Below, one piece after another: positions 1-8,712 of a stretch of DNA of 38,101 nt (positions are counted from its first letter, which is position 1; every line of letters begins with the position of its first letter). The stretch is taken from contig CALHAX010000087.1 of the NCBI GenBank assembly GCA_937931785.1, forward strand, positions 1 to 38,101, given 5' to 3'. This stretch comes from an uncultured Hyphomicrobiaceae bacterium (lineage in GTDB: Bacteria > Pseudomonadota > Alphaproteobacteria > Rhizobiales > CALHAX01). The notes beneath the pieces were generated by a model, which did no database searches, had not been told where the DNA came from, and was given only the letters and a program-made list of their open reading frames with translations. Both the position numbers and the translations under genes were made by a program.

Positions 1-1250
1 TTCGACATCGTATTGGTGACCGCCGTGGTCAGCGCCGAAACCGCAAGATACAGCGCCGGTCCGCTTTCAATTGCAAGGGGTTTCAACATCGACAGGAAAC
101 TGTTCGCCACCCAGAGCGCAGCCCCTGTATCCTTCATCTGCACGCCAAGCGAGATGGCTGCACCGTACAGCAACACCACGCCCCAGTTCACCCCCGTGTT
201 GATCTCTTCCCAGCGCACAAGACCGATCACCAGAAAGGCGATAGCGCCAAGGATTGCAACAATCCCAAGTCCGAGAACGTCGGAATATCCGACCCACCCA
301 ACCAGCACGACGGCAAAAACGGCAACCGTAATCCAGTCGCGTGGCTTCATCGGTCCCTCATTGTCAATCTGCTGGCGCAGCTTCACAACCGCACGTGACA
401 TCTTCTTGTATTCCGGACGGAACGTCCAAAACAAAATCGCGGTGACAAAAGGCAGTTGCGCCAGAAAAACCGGATAGCAGTACATCACCCAGCTCACGTA
501 ATCGATGATGTATTTCTGCGTGTCAGGGTTGGTCGGATCGAAAAAGAACTCCTTCCAGTATCCGATCATGATGGCGTTCCGTGCACCACCGGACGGCGTA
601 CCAATCCCGGCAATCGAACAGCCATAGGAAATCGAGAACAACAGAACCGCAGCCAGACGGCGTACTTCTCGTGGGTCATCCGACGTCAACGTGATCAGCG
701 TGATCGCCACAGGCAGCATCATGGCAGCGACCGTATGCTCACCAATGATCGAGGCCAGCACACCGCAGACCAGCGAGATGCCAACGCAGATGTTCACCGT
801 CTTCGTGCCGGTGACCTTGACGATCAGATAGGCAATACGCTTGTCGAGCTTCTGCTTCACAACAGCCACGGCAAGCATCAGCGAGCCCATGATGAACAAA
901 ACACTGTCGCTCATCAGGCTGCGGGCCACGACGGTGGACTCAAGACCAAGCAACAGCACTTGCCCAACGACAATCAACAGCGCAACGGTCGGCAGGGGCA
1001 CAGGCTCTGTCACGAACAGGATGACAGAAATCAACGACATCGCGAGCACGATCTGTCCGGCGCGCGTCAAACCCTCCGGTGTGTCGAGAGCCATAACGAT
1101 CGCACCGGCGGCGAGCGCGATGAAGAACCAGCGCTTTTCCCAGAAGAAGAATGCAAGTCCCCGCAGTGACTCAAGTTGGCGGGCATGCCCGAACGCTGCT
1201 TGCGGGACGCGGGCGATCGTAGAAAGCCCCGGAATGCGGCGCTGGCCCAT
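1..1250 (-). CDS. SLC13/DASS-family anion permease (3' end outside window)
   Basis: Inner-membrane carrier of the divalent anion:sodium symporter (SLC13) family, probably for dicarboxylates, sulfate or similar anions; the substrate cannot be read from sequence. Read on the minus strand, the frame is open from 1250 to the window edge and gives about 416 residues with many hydrophobic helices. Family landmarks are VAAMMLP after the first hairpin, GTPSGGARNAIM, and TTAVTNTMS near the visible end. The first hairpin motif, usually SNT, reads EHT (residues 171-173). ATG at 1250 is preceded by GGGGGTG about 9 bases upstream; the frame stays open further upstream, so a longer form is possible. It is the last gene of a minus-strand run after a TusA-like gene. 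The C-terminus is missing because the window ends. Confidence 0.85.
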   Translation of the reverse strand, partial: MGQRRIPGLSTIARVPQAAFGHARQLESLRGLAFFFWEKRWFFIALAAGAIVMALDTPEGLTRAGQIVLAMSLISVILFVTEPVPLPTVALLIVVGQVLLLGLESTVVARSLMSDSVLFIMGSLMLAVAVVKQKLDKRIAYLIVKVTGTKTVNICVGISLVCGVLASIIGEHTVAAMMLPVAITLITLTSDDPREVRRLAAVLLFSISYGCSIAGIGTPSGGARNAIMIGYWKEFFFDPTNPDTQKYIIDYVSWVMYCYPVFLAQLPFVTAILFWTFRPEYKKMSRAVVKLRQQIDNEGPMKPRDWITVAVFAVVLVGWVGYSDVLGLGIVAILGAIAFLVIGLVRWEEINTGVNWGVVLLYGAAISLGVQMKDTGAALWVANSFLSMLKPLAIESGPALYLAVSALTTAVTNTMS

Positions 1251-1512
1251 GCGTGGTACACCCCCAAAATTGCGGATATGCGTCGCGGCCGCGAGCAGCA
1301 GCAAGCACAGTCTCTGCGTGTTTTGATGCAGGATGGCGTCAGCCGGGTGGACCGGTCAAATTCGCAAAAGACTCATGCGAGTCAGAAAGCAACCAGTCCA
1401 AGCGGCGGCGTCACCGCCTTGAAACGTCGGCGAGTTCTGAGCCTATTCCGCGCGAAACTCAAGAGGTCAGCAGATCAAATATAACAATACGAATAATGGT
1501 GAGGTGCATTGA

Positions 1513-1734
1513 TCACGTCTGAATGAGAAATCGCAACACACCGTCTTCCTCGGTTTGCTCCGCAAGCGTGTGCCCGGTCAGCTCGCAAAACGTCTCGAAA
1601 TCTGCGCGTGCTCCCGGGTCAGTCGCAAGCACTTCCAGACGCCCCCCCGCCGGCACACTCTTTATGGCTTTCTTCGCTTTCAGGATCGGAAGCGGGCAAA
1701 TCAACCCGGTCGTATCGAGAGTTATCGTATCCAC
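1513..1734 (-). CDS. TusA/SirA-family sulfur carrier protein
   Basis: A 73-residue protein of the TusA (SirA/YeeD) family. Members carry sulfur as a persulfide on the cysteine of a CPxP motif, for tRNA thiolation or other sulfur trafficking. The motif is visible as CPLPILKAKKAI with Cys13, and the length matches the family. No tusBCD or tusE partner lies nearby, so it could be classical TusA or one of the paralogues used in sulfur or anion metabolism. It lies between an EamA transporter and an SLC13 anion permease on the same strand, which hints weakly at sulfur-anion handling. That link is inference only. Confidence 0.88.
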   Translation of the reverse strand: MDTITLDTTGLICPLPILKAKKAIKSVPAGGRLEVLATDPGARADFETFCELTGHTLAEQTEEDGVLRFLIQT

Positions 1735-1806
1735 AATGTCAGGCCATCCGGAGTTAAAGACCGAAGTTACGGGTCAGCTTGGACGCGTTTAGACGCATCA
1801 GGAACA

Positions 1807-2730
1807 TCATGATTGCACCCGACCGCGGAACAATCGACCGTCAACGACCAGAAGTGCCAGACCAATCACAACCGCACCAGCAATCTGTCGCAATACAACG
1901 GGCTCTCCCAGCCAGAATATGCCCATTGCGATAGCGGAAACGGGAATGAGCAACGTCACCAACGACACATTGATTGCACCCGCACCCTTTAGAATCCGAA
2001 AGAACATAATGTAGGCCAGTGCCGTAGAAAAAACGGCGAGTCCGATCAGGCTGGCAATCACTTCGCCTCCGGGCATGTTCAGCATCCAGGGGCGCTCGAG
2101 CAGTCCCGCAACCGGAATCATTATGACTGTCGAACAAATAAGTTGCCCAGTGGCAACCACCATCGGATCCATTCCGGAAAGGCGCTTCCCCCACGTTGCT
2201 GCAAATCCGTAGGAACAGGCCGCCCCCAGGATCGCAAACTGACCGATAATGCTTGTCTCGCCTGCAACAGCCGCTGGTCCGACAAGAACGGCAACACCGA
2301 GAAACCCCAGCACCACACCCACAGTCTTGTTCACCGAGAGGCGTTCGTCCGCTGTCAGAACATGTGCAACAAGCAGTGCAAAAATCGGTGTCGTGCCGTT
2401 GAGAATGGATGCCAGACCAGCCGTTATGTGCGTTTGCCCCCACACAATCAGCGAGAACGGAATGACGTTGTTCAGAATGGACATCACGAATAACTGAAAC
2501 CAACGCCCTGGATCGCGCGGCAGGCGTTTGCCAAGCATCCAGCTGATCACCATGATCGTGATGGCACCGAGCCCCACACGTACCAGTACGACTGTGAGTG
2601 GCGGGAGCGCTTCAAGTGCGACTGCGGCAAAAACAAACGAGCCACCCCACACAATCGACAGAAGCACAAGCAATCCGACCTCGAACGGACTCATCGAGAG
2701 CGAAGTCGGAACAGTCGAAGAAGATGACAT
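1807..2730 (-). CDS. EamA/DMT-family transporter
   Basis: Inner-membrane protein of the drug/metabolite transporter superfamily (EamA, RhaT/YdcZ type), probably exporting a small metabolite. About ten hydrophobic helices form two repeated EamA halves: the first begins with LLVLLSIVWGGSFVF, and the second starts near FAILGAACSYGFAATWGKRL. Length (307 residues from this start) fits the family. The frame also has an ATG at 2766 that would add a polar 12-residue leader; neither start has a good Shine-Dalgarno, and 2730 is preferred because the protein then begins shortly before the first helix. It follows gph on the same strand. Substrate unknown. Confidence 0.85.
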   Translation of the reverse strand: MSSSSTVPTSLSMSPFEVGLLVLLSIVWGGSFVFAAVALEALPPLTVVLVRVGLGAITIMVISWMLGKRLPRDPGRWFQLFVMSILNNVIPFSLIVWGQTHITAGLASILNGTTPIFALLVAHVLTADERLSVNKTVGVVLGFLGVAVLVGPAAVAGETSIIGQFAILGAACSYGFAATWGKRLSGMDPMVVATGQLICSTVIMIPVAGLLERPWMLNMPGGEVIASLIGLAVFSTALAYIMFFRILKGAGAINVSLVTLLIPVSAIAMGIFWLGEPVVLRQIAGAVVIGLALLVVDGRLFRGRVQS

Positions 2731-2846
2731 GAAGTGGCCTGCCCGGGTTGGTTCGCGTCCGCGCATCTAACGCATGGGATTACCCGGCGCCACCCGCTTC
2801 TGGTTCATGTCGTTGGGAAAGAAATCTGCGGACCTTGATATCGCAC

Positions 2847-3527
2847 TCACGCCACCGCTTGCACCGCATTGGAAATCGCGTTTTGCAATTCGCCATAATT
2901 CGAGATGACAGCATCCGGTCGGATATCTTCCATCGGAACAGGCGAATAGCCAAAATTGCATCCAACAACAGGAATACCGGCCTGGCGCGCTGTGTTCACA
3001 TCGGTATCACTGTCACCAACCATGACTGCGCGTCCCGGGTTTCCGTCCGCAAGTATGATCGCACCGATCAGATGACCAGGATCCGGTTTGTGAACCGGCA
3101 ACGTGTCGCGCCCGACAACAGCGTGAAAATAGGGATGCAACCCCAATTCCTTCAACAACTTGCGCGACAGATCTTCCCGCTTGTTCGTACAGACGGCAAG
3201 ACGGGCTCCCGCCTCGTTCAGGGCACGAAGCACAAGCTCAACGCCCCTGTAAGCCGCACTCTCAACGGCGATGTTCGCAGCGTAATGATCGACGAACTCA
3301 TCGAACATGCGATCCAGATCAGAGTCCGGCACGTCTTCCCGACCAGCCAGTCGCAAGGCCTCAACGATCATGGCTCGCCCACCATAACTGATATGATTGC
3401 GGACAGGTTCGATATCGAATCCCGTGACATCCATCAGTCCGAGCACATGGCGCACGGCATTCAGCAGATCGGGCGCGGTATCAACCAGCGTTCCGTCCAG
3501 ATCGAAGACCACAGTAAAATTCTTCAT
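2847..3527 (-). CDS. gph: Phosphoglycolate phosphatase (HAD hydrolase)
   Basis: HAD-superfamily hydrolase that removes phosphate from 2-phosphoglycolate, salvaging the product of DNA 3'-end repair or Rubisco side reactions. The 226-residue protein starts with the nucleophile motif DLDGTLVDTAPD (FDLDGT, Asp10 and Asp12), has motif II in AVCTNK, and motif III/IV in MVGDSDTDVNTARQAG. The cap region holds the PGHLIGAI and KPDP signatures typical of Gph. Length and motifs match Gph more closely than general HAD proteins. It is divergent from gabD and rpiA across a 280-base gap. The Shine-Dalgarno is weak (GGGTGGG-like). A related phosphatase specificity cannot be excluded. Confidence 0.88.
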   Translation of the reverse strand: MKNFTVVFDLDGTLVDTAPDLLNAVRHVLGLMDVTGFDIEPVRNHISYGGRAMIVEALRLAGREDVPDSDLDRMFDEFVDHYAANIAVESAAYRGVELVLRALNEAGARLAVCTNKREDLSRKLLKELGLHPYFHAVVGRDTLPVHKPDPGHLIGAIILADGNPGRAVMVGDSDTDVNTARQAGIPVVGCNFGYSPVPMEDIRPDAVISNYGELQNAISNAVQAVA

Positions 3528-3807
3528 TCAGCCCACCCGGCACCAGGCCATGAACCGCTGCAAATGACCAGCTCGCGCACATTATGCAGTTCGCCTGTCG
3601 GTGTCATCTGCTGATTTCCACATCAATACTGCACTTTGATACGCAAACAGATTACCTGATTGCACGCACTATCAGCCAAGATGTGTACGCCTGCAAACTT
3701 GCGCTTCAACGATCTGCAGCCTATCCAAACGGACAAAAGTCGGGCGTGACTACCGCGCTTGCCGTTCGCAACTCACGATGACAGCCTCACGACAAGGACG
3801 CCCAATC

Positions 3808-5256
3808 ATGGACCAGCGTGTCAAAAGCCTCATGCACGAAGCCTGTTACATCGACGGTAGCTGGGTTGGCAAACCGACGATGGTTGTAACAAATCCGGCA
3901 ACTGGCGACGAAATCGGCAAGGTTCCGGAGCTTGGCGCCAAGGAAACGCGGGATGCTATTGAAGCCGCTCACGCTGCATTCAAGATCTGGAGCAAAACAC
4001 TTGCCAAGGAACGAGCCGCAATCCTCCGCCGCTGGTATGAACTTCAGATGGAGCATATCGACGAACTCGCCCACCTCATGACGCTGGAACAGGGCAAGCC
4101 GCTGGCCGAAGCGCGCGGCGAAGTCGCCTACGGTGCCTCATTCGTCGAGTTCTACGCGGAGGAAGCAAAGCGCATCCACGGCGAAACGATACCAACGCAC
4201 AAAGCGGATGCACGGATTGTTGTGGGTCGCCAGCCTATCGGCGTGATCGGTGCAATCACCCCCTGGAATTTTCCGCACGCCATGATTACGCGCAAAGTCG
4301 CCCCCGCACTGGCCGTGGGTTGCACTGCGGTGTGCAAACCTGCGGAAGACACGCCATTCACCGCCCTGGCACTCGCCGATCTCGCGCATCAGGCGGGTCT
4401 ACCAAAAGGTGTCCTCAACATCATCACCGGCAACCCCGTCGAGATCGGAAAGGAACTGACGTCGAACAAGACCGTCCGCCTGATCACGTTCACGGGCTCC
4501 ACAGAAGTCGGCAAATTGCTGATGCGCCAGTCGGCCGACACAGTGAAAAAAGTATCGCTCGAACTCGGTGGCAATGCCCCTTTCATCGTTTTCGACGATG
4601 CGGATCTGGACAAGGCCGTTGTCGGCGCAATGGGATCGAAATTTCGCAACGCTGGACAAACGTGCGTGTGCGCCAACCGTATCTACGTGCAGGATGGCGT
4701 TTACGACGCGTTCGCCGAGAAGTTCACCGCCGAAGTCCGGAAGCTGAAAGTCGGACATGGCGATCAGGACGGCGTTACGATCGGCCCATTGATCAACGAG
4801 CAGGGTATCACCAAGGTTGATGAGCACGTAACGGACGCGATCGCAAAAGGCGCACAGGTCAAAACAGGGGGCAAACGTCACAGCCTCGGTGGCGGATTTT
4901 TCGAACCCACGGTGTTAACCGGTGTTACCGCCGAGATGCGTGTCGGACGTGAGGAAACCTTTGGCCCGGTAGCCCCGTTATTCCGCTTCACCGACGAAGC
5001 CGATGTGATCGAAAAGGCCAATAGCACCGACAGCGGATTGGCAGCCTATTTTTACACCCGTGATATTGGCCGAGTATGGCGCGTCGCCGAAGCGCTTGAA
5101 TTCGGCATTGTCAGTATCAACGAAGGCGTGTTCTCGAACGAGGTCGCGCCATTCGGCGGCGTAAAGGAATCCGGCATCGGACGTGAGGGCTCGCACCACG
5201 GCACGGAAGAATTCCTCGAAATGAAGTACATGCTTATGGGCGGCCTCGACGACTGA
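3808..5256 (+). CDS. gabD: NAD(P)-dependent succinate-semialdehyde dehydrogenase
   Basis: Aldehyde dehydrogenase of the GabD type, oxidising succinate semialdehyde to succinate at the end of GABA degradation; related semialdehydes such as glutarate semialdehyde may also be used. The 482-residue length equals the classical GabD length. Visible are PWNFP with Asn154, the cofactor loop FTGSTEVG, the catalytic base Glu252 in LELGG, and nucleophile Cys286 in GQTCVCANR; the second nearby cysteine is usual in GabD. The ATG at 3808 is chosen over one at 3778 because AAGGA lies 9 bases upstream of it. No gabT aminotransferase is adjacent. rpiA follows after 30 bases and may be cotranscribed. Confidence 0.92.
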   Translation: MDQRVKSLMHEACYIDGSWVGKPTMVVTNPATGDEIGKVPELGAKETRDAIEAAHAAFKIWSKTLAKERAAILRRWYELQMEHIDELAHLMTLEQGKPLAEARGEVAYGASFVEFYAEEAKRIHGETIPTHKADARIVVGRQPIGVIGAITPWNFPHAMITRKVAPALAVGCTAVCKPAEDTPFTALALADLAHQAGLPKGVLNIITGNPVEIGKELTSNKTVRLITFTGSTEVGKLLMRQSADTVKKVSLELGGNAPFIVFDDADLDKAVVGAMGSKFRNAGQTCVCANRIYVQDGVYDAFAEKFTAEVRKLKVGHGDQDGVTIGPLINEQGITKVDEHVTDAIAKGAQVKTGGKRHSLGGGFFEPTVLTGVTAEMRVGREETFGPVAPLFRFTDEADVIEKANSTDSGLAAYFYTRDIGRVWRVAEALEFGIVSINEGVFSNEVAPFGGVKESGIGREGSHHGTEEFLEMKYMLMGGLDD

Positions 5257-5286
5257 GCGAGATTTTAATTCGGAAAGACCTGCAAC

Positions 5287-5997
5287 ATGGCATCACAAGA
5301 CGAGTTGAAACGCCGCGCTGCGGAACGAGCCATCGAGTTGATCGAGCCAGGTATGAAACTCGGGCTCGGCACAGGTTCGACGGCCGCCTATTTCGTTGAA
5401 CTTCTGGGCCTGCGGGCGTCGAAAGGTCTCGATGTGATCGGCGTTCCAACATCAGAGGCAACGCGACTGCAGTGCGAACAGGTCGGCATCCGCCTCACAA
5501 CACTTGATGACGATCCTTATCTCGACATGACAGTTGATGGTGCCGACGAACTCGACGGCGAACTGCGTCTCATCAAGGGCGGAGGCGGCGCGTTGTTGCG
5601 CGAAAAAATCGTAGCATCGGCTTCGGAACGCATGGTCGTGCTCGCTGATGACAGCAAGAAAGTGGAGATGCTGGGCAAGTACCCGCTTCCGGTCGAAGTT
5701 GTCGAATTCGGACTTGGAGCCACACGCGCAATCATTGAAGCCCTAGCCAGCGATGCCGGGTGCGAAGGTCCCATCACGGTTCGCAAGATTGCAGACGGCA
5801 AACCATTCCGTAGCGACAGTGGACACCTCATCCTGGATTGCGCATTCGGCAAGATCCCGGAACCGGAACTGTTGGCGGAAGCCTTGCAGATGATTCCCGG
5901 CGTCGTCGAACATGGGCTTTTCCTGCAACTCGCTGACGTTGCCGTGATCGCAGGTCTGAACGGGGTTGAACTTCTTGAGTCTCCCGACCTTGAATAG
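5287..5997 (+). CDS. rpiA: Ribose-5-phosphate isomerase A
   Basis: Interconverts ribose 5-phosphate and ribulose 5-phosphate in the non-oxidative pentose phosphate pathway (cytosolic). The 236-residue protein shows the RpiA signatures: [12 protein letters not shown] near residue 26, the active-site loop [11 protein letters not shown], and [14 protein letters not shown] with the catalytic Glu/Lys region, followed by LPVEVVEFG. Length is normal for the family. GGAAAGA sits upstream of the ATG. It follows gabD closely and precedes a DUF2059 gene and gor. This order is common in Hyphomicrobiales and supports the assignment. Confidence 0.95.
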   Translation: MASQDELKRRAAERAIELIEPGMKLGLGTGSTAAYFVELLGLRASKGLDVIGVPTSEATRLQCEQVGIRLTTLDDDPYLDMTVDGADELDGELRLIKGGGGALLREKIVASASERMVVLADDSKKVEMLGKYPLPVEVVEFGLGATRAIIEALASDAGCEGPITVRKIADGKPFRSDSGHLILDCAFGKIPEPELLAEALQMIPGVVEHGLFLQLADVAVIAGLNGVELLESPDLE

Positions 5998-6031
5998 CAA
6001 ACGGTTCCTCTCGCACAACGAGATCTCACGC

Positions 6032-6544
6032 ATGTCATTAAGCACTTCCGCCAAACGCGTCGTACTTTCGCTTGCGTTGATCCCGATCCTGTTCGCAACC
6101 GCGCCATCGTCCGCGGGAGACAAGATTTCCGCGGATCACCTTGCCGCCGCACGCAACGCGGCCGTAGCTGTGGGGGCTACACGGCAGATGGAGCTTGTGT
6201 TGCCTATCATGCTCAGCCAGATGGAACGGACGTTCTCCCAGTTCAATCCGGAATTGACGGCGGATTTCGCCGCCGTTTTCGAAACCTTGCAGGATACGTT
6301 CTCGAACCGTATGGACTCTTTCACAGACCAGATCGCCACAGACTATGCGAAAAAATTCACAGTAACCGAACTCGAAACCATTGCCGCGTTTCACAGCAGC
6401 GCCGCCGGGAAAAAATTCTTCAAGACGGAACGCGAACTGCAAAAGTCCAGCGCACGGGTCGGTCGCGCGTTCAGTGAACAACTTGGCCGCGAGATTGACA
6501 CGGCCGTGCGCGCCGAAATGAAAAAACGCGGCCACCCCCTCTAA
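6032..6544 (+). CDS. DUF2059 domain secreted protein
   Basis: Exported protein of unknown function with a DUF2059 domain. The first 27 or so residues form a signal peptide (positive SAKR, hydrophobic VVLSLALIPILFA, then a small-residue site near PSSAG). The mature part is helical, with the family's FTVTELETIAAFHSSAAGKKFF segment, where the TxxEL...FY/H..P..GKK pattern is recognisable. 170 residues from ATG 6032. An in-frame ATG at 5966 would overlap rpiA by 32 bases and add a non-signal leader, so the later start is preferred. It lies between rpiA and gor, a conserved neighbourhood in this order, but no mechanistic link to either is known to me. Confidence 0.85.
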   Translation: MSLSTSAKRVVLSLALIPILFATAPSSAGDKISADHLAAARNAAVAVGATRQMELVLPIMLSQMERTFSQFNPELTADFAAVFETLQDTFSNRMDSFTDQIATDYAKKFTVTELETIAAFHSSAAGKKFFKTERELQKSSARVGRAFSEQLGREIDTAVRAEMKKRGHPL

Positions 6545-6574
6545 AACGGCAATCGATCAGGAAGGCACATCCCC

Positions 6575-7954
6575 ATGTCCGAATACGACTACGACCTTTT
6601 TGTCATTGGTGCCGGATCAGGCGGTGTGCGCGCAGCGCGCATGGCTGCTGGTCGCGGCGCAAAGGTGGGGTTGGCGGAAGAATACCGTGTCGGCGGCACA
6701 TGCGTCATACGCGGCTGCGTGCCAAAGAAGCTGTTCGCCTACGCCAGCCGCTTCGGCGACGAGTTCGAAGATGCAAAAGGGTTTGGCTGGTCGGCTGACA
6801 ACGTTCGTTTTGATTGGCAAACACTCCTGAGAAACAAGGACACCGAAATCGACCGACTTGAGGGCATTTACCATCGTAATGTTGAATCCGCAGGCGTCAC
6901 GCTCTACGAAAGCCGCGCGACCCTCGCCGACGCCCACACGGTTCGGATCGAAAAATCCGGTGAAACGTTCTCGGCAAAACATATCCTGATCGCAACCGGG
7001 GGCTGGCCTTTCAAACCGGACATCCCCGGCGCGGATCTTGCCATCACATCGAACGAAGCTTTCCACCTTGATGCTCTGCCCAAACGCGCGATTGTCGTGG
7101 GCGGCGGCTACATCGCCGCAGAGTTCGCTGGAATATTCAATGGCCTCGGTGTTGAAACACAACTCCACTATCGCGGACCAAAAATTCTTCGCGGTTTTGA
7201 CGAAGACCTCCGCGATGGCCTGACCGAAGAGATGTCCGCACGTGGCGTCACAATCGTCACAAACTCCGACCCGCGCGAAATCACGAAGTCGGGCGACACA
7301 CTCACCATGCAGACCAAAGACGGCCAGAGTCACGAGGCAGATCTTATCATGTTTGCCACGGGTCGTGTTCCAAACACATCGAATCTCGGTCTGGAAGCGG
7401 TCGGTGTTACACTCGGCGAGCGCAGCAGGATCGTCGTGGATGCTTATTCCCGCACCTCGGTCGACCACATCTTCGCCATCGGCGACGTCACGGACCGCGT
7501 GGCCCTCACGCCAGTTGCCATCCACGAAGCCATGGTTCTTGTTGAAACCCTTTTCAACGACAACCCGACACCTGTTGATCACGACATGATCGCAACCGCT
7601 GTGTTTTCCGAACCCGAACTCGGTACCGTCGGCATGCCCGAAGCCGATGCCCGCGCGGCCTACAAGAACATCGATATCTACAAATCCCGCTTCCGCGCGA
7701 TGAAGCACACGCTATCCGGCCGCAACGAGCGCATGTTGATGAAACTCATCGTGGACGCCGACAGCGACCGCGTTCTCGGGTGCCACGTGATGGGACCGGA
7801 CGCCGCCGAGATGGTTCAGATGACCGCCATCGCCATGCGCATGGGAGCAACCAAAGCCGACTTCGATGCCACCCGCGCGCTGCATCCCTCGGCCGCGGAA
7901 GAATTCGTCACGATGCGGGAAAAATGGACCCCGCCAGCCGAGGCTGCAGAATGA
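6575..7954 (+). CDS. gor: Glutathione-disulfide reductase
   Basis: FAD-dependent cytosolic reductase that uses NADPH to regenerate glutathione from GSSG. The 459-residue protein has the FAD-binding GAGSGGVRAARMAA near residue 12, the redox disulfide GGTCVIRGCVPKK (Cys43, Cys48), the NAD(P)-domain GGGYIAAEFAG, the second FAD motif IFAIGDVTDRVALTPVA, and the catalytic HPSAAEEF near the C-terminus. The sequence fits glutathione reductase better than lipoamide dehydrogenase or mercuric reductase because GCVPKK is the usual Gor form. AGGAAGG precedes ATG 6575. The stop overlaps the next gene's start as ATGA. The Atm1-type exporter elsewhere in the window also belongs to glutathione biology. Confidence 0.93.
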   Translation: MSEYDYDLFVIGAGSGGVRAARMAAGRGAKVGLAEEYRVGGTCVIRGCVPKKLFAYASRFGDEFEDAKGFGWSADNVRFDWQTLLRNKDTEIDRLEGIYHRNVESAGVTLYESRATLADAHTVRIEKSGETFSAKHILIATGGWPFKPDIPGADLAITSNEAFHLDALPKRAIVVGGGYIAAEFAGIFNGLGVETQLHYRGPKILRGFDEDLRDGLTEEMSARGVTIVTNSDPREITKSGDTLTMQTKDGQSHEADLIMFATGRVPNTSNLGLEAVGVTLGERSRIVVDAYSRTSVDHIFAIGDVTDRVALTPVAIHEAMVLVETLFNDNPTPVDHDMIATAVFSEPELGTVGMPEADARAAYKNIDIYKSRFRAMKHTLSGRNERMLMKLIVDADSDRVLGCHVMGPDAAEMVQMTAIAMRMGATKADFDATRALHPSAAEEFVTMREKWTPPAEAAE

Positions 7955-8709
7955 CAGCACGTTTTGAAGGACGAAACGTTCTGATCACCGGAGCCGGCAA
8001 TGGCATCGGTCGCGGTATGGCAACCGCCTTTGCCGCAGAAGGTGCTCACGTCTGGGTTACAGATCTCAAGCGCGAGACGGCAGAAGCCGTCACGCAGGAC
8101 CTGACTGCAAGTGGCGGCAACTGCACAGCACATACGCTGGACGTCACCAATCCGCAGGACGTTGCCACTTTGCTTGCCGAAATTGAACGGGTCGATGGCC
8201 GCATCGACACCTTGATCAACAACGCAGGTTTAAACGTCCGCGCCGACTTCCGTCACCTGAGCGACGATGATTGGCAAACAATCCGTGAAACCAATCTTGA
8301 CAGTCTCATCCGGATTTCGCGTGACGCTTTTTCTCTCCTCAAGGCATCTGAACACGCCTCGATCATCAACCTCGCATCGATCATGGCCAAACGCGGTCTG
8401 CGGCAACTCGTGGCCTACTCCGCCACGAAAGGCGCTGTGGTGTCGCTGACCCGTGGCATGGCCGTGGAATACGCCGCATTCGGCATTCGCGTGAACGCTC
8501 TCGCCCCAGGCTTTGTTGAAACAGCACTCACGGATCGCATCCTCCGCAACCCGGCCATGAACAAAGCGCTCGTCGACCAGACGCCGCTGCGCCGTCTCGG
8601 CACAACCGAGGACATCGCCAACGCGGCCATGTTCCTTGCATCCGATCACGCAACCTTCATCACCGGCGAAACATTGACGGTCGATGGCGGCATGTCGATC
8701 GGACTATAG
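7951..8709 (+). CDS. SDR-family NAD(P)-dependent oxidoreductase
   Basis: Classical short-chain dehydrogenase of 252 residues. It has the cofactor motif TGAGNGIG (residues 13-20), NNAG at 90-93, and the catalytic Ser143, Tyr156 and Lys160 (YSATK), followed by the PG motif in NALAPGFVETAL and a C-terminal GETLTVDGGMSIGL. This is the FabG-like group; the substrate is unknown, and sugar or polyol dehydrogenases of the same shape are equally possible. The ATG overlaps the gor stop (ATGA), so translation is probably coupled. That overlap decides the start over a longer in-frame start inside gor. It converges with the TPR gene after three bases. Confidence 0.88.
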   Translation: MTARFEGRNVLITGAGNGIGRGMATAFAAEGAHVWVTDLKRETAEAVTQDLTASGGNCTAHTLDVTNPQDVATLLAEIERVDGRIDTLINNAGLNVRADFRHLSDDDWQTIRETNLDSLIRISRDAFSLLKASEHASIINLASIMAKRGLRQLVAYSATKGAVVSLTRGMAVEYAAFGIRVNALAPGFVETALTDRILRNPAMNKALVDQTPLRRLGTTEDIANAAMFLASDHATFITGETLTVDGGMSIGL

Positions 8710-8712
8710 ACG

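Noticed and set aside
456-1169. A 237-residue plus-strand open frame rich in His, Arg and Asp
   Set aside because: It is the antisense of the SLC13 permease; the composition is that of a shadow frame and no family motif is visible.
6617-7708. A 363-residue minus-strand open frame across glutathione reductase
   Set aside because: The opposite strand encodes an intact Gor with all motifs; the antisense frame has no recognisable domain.
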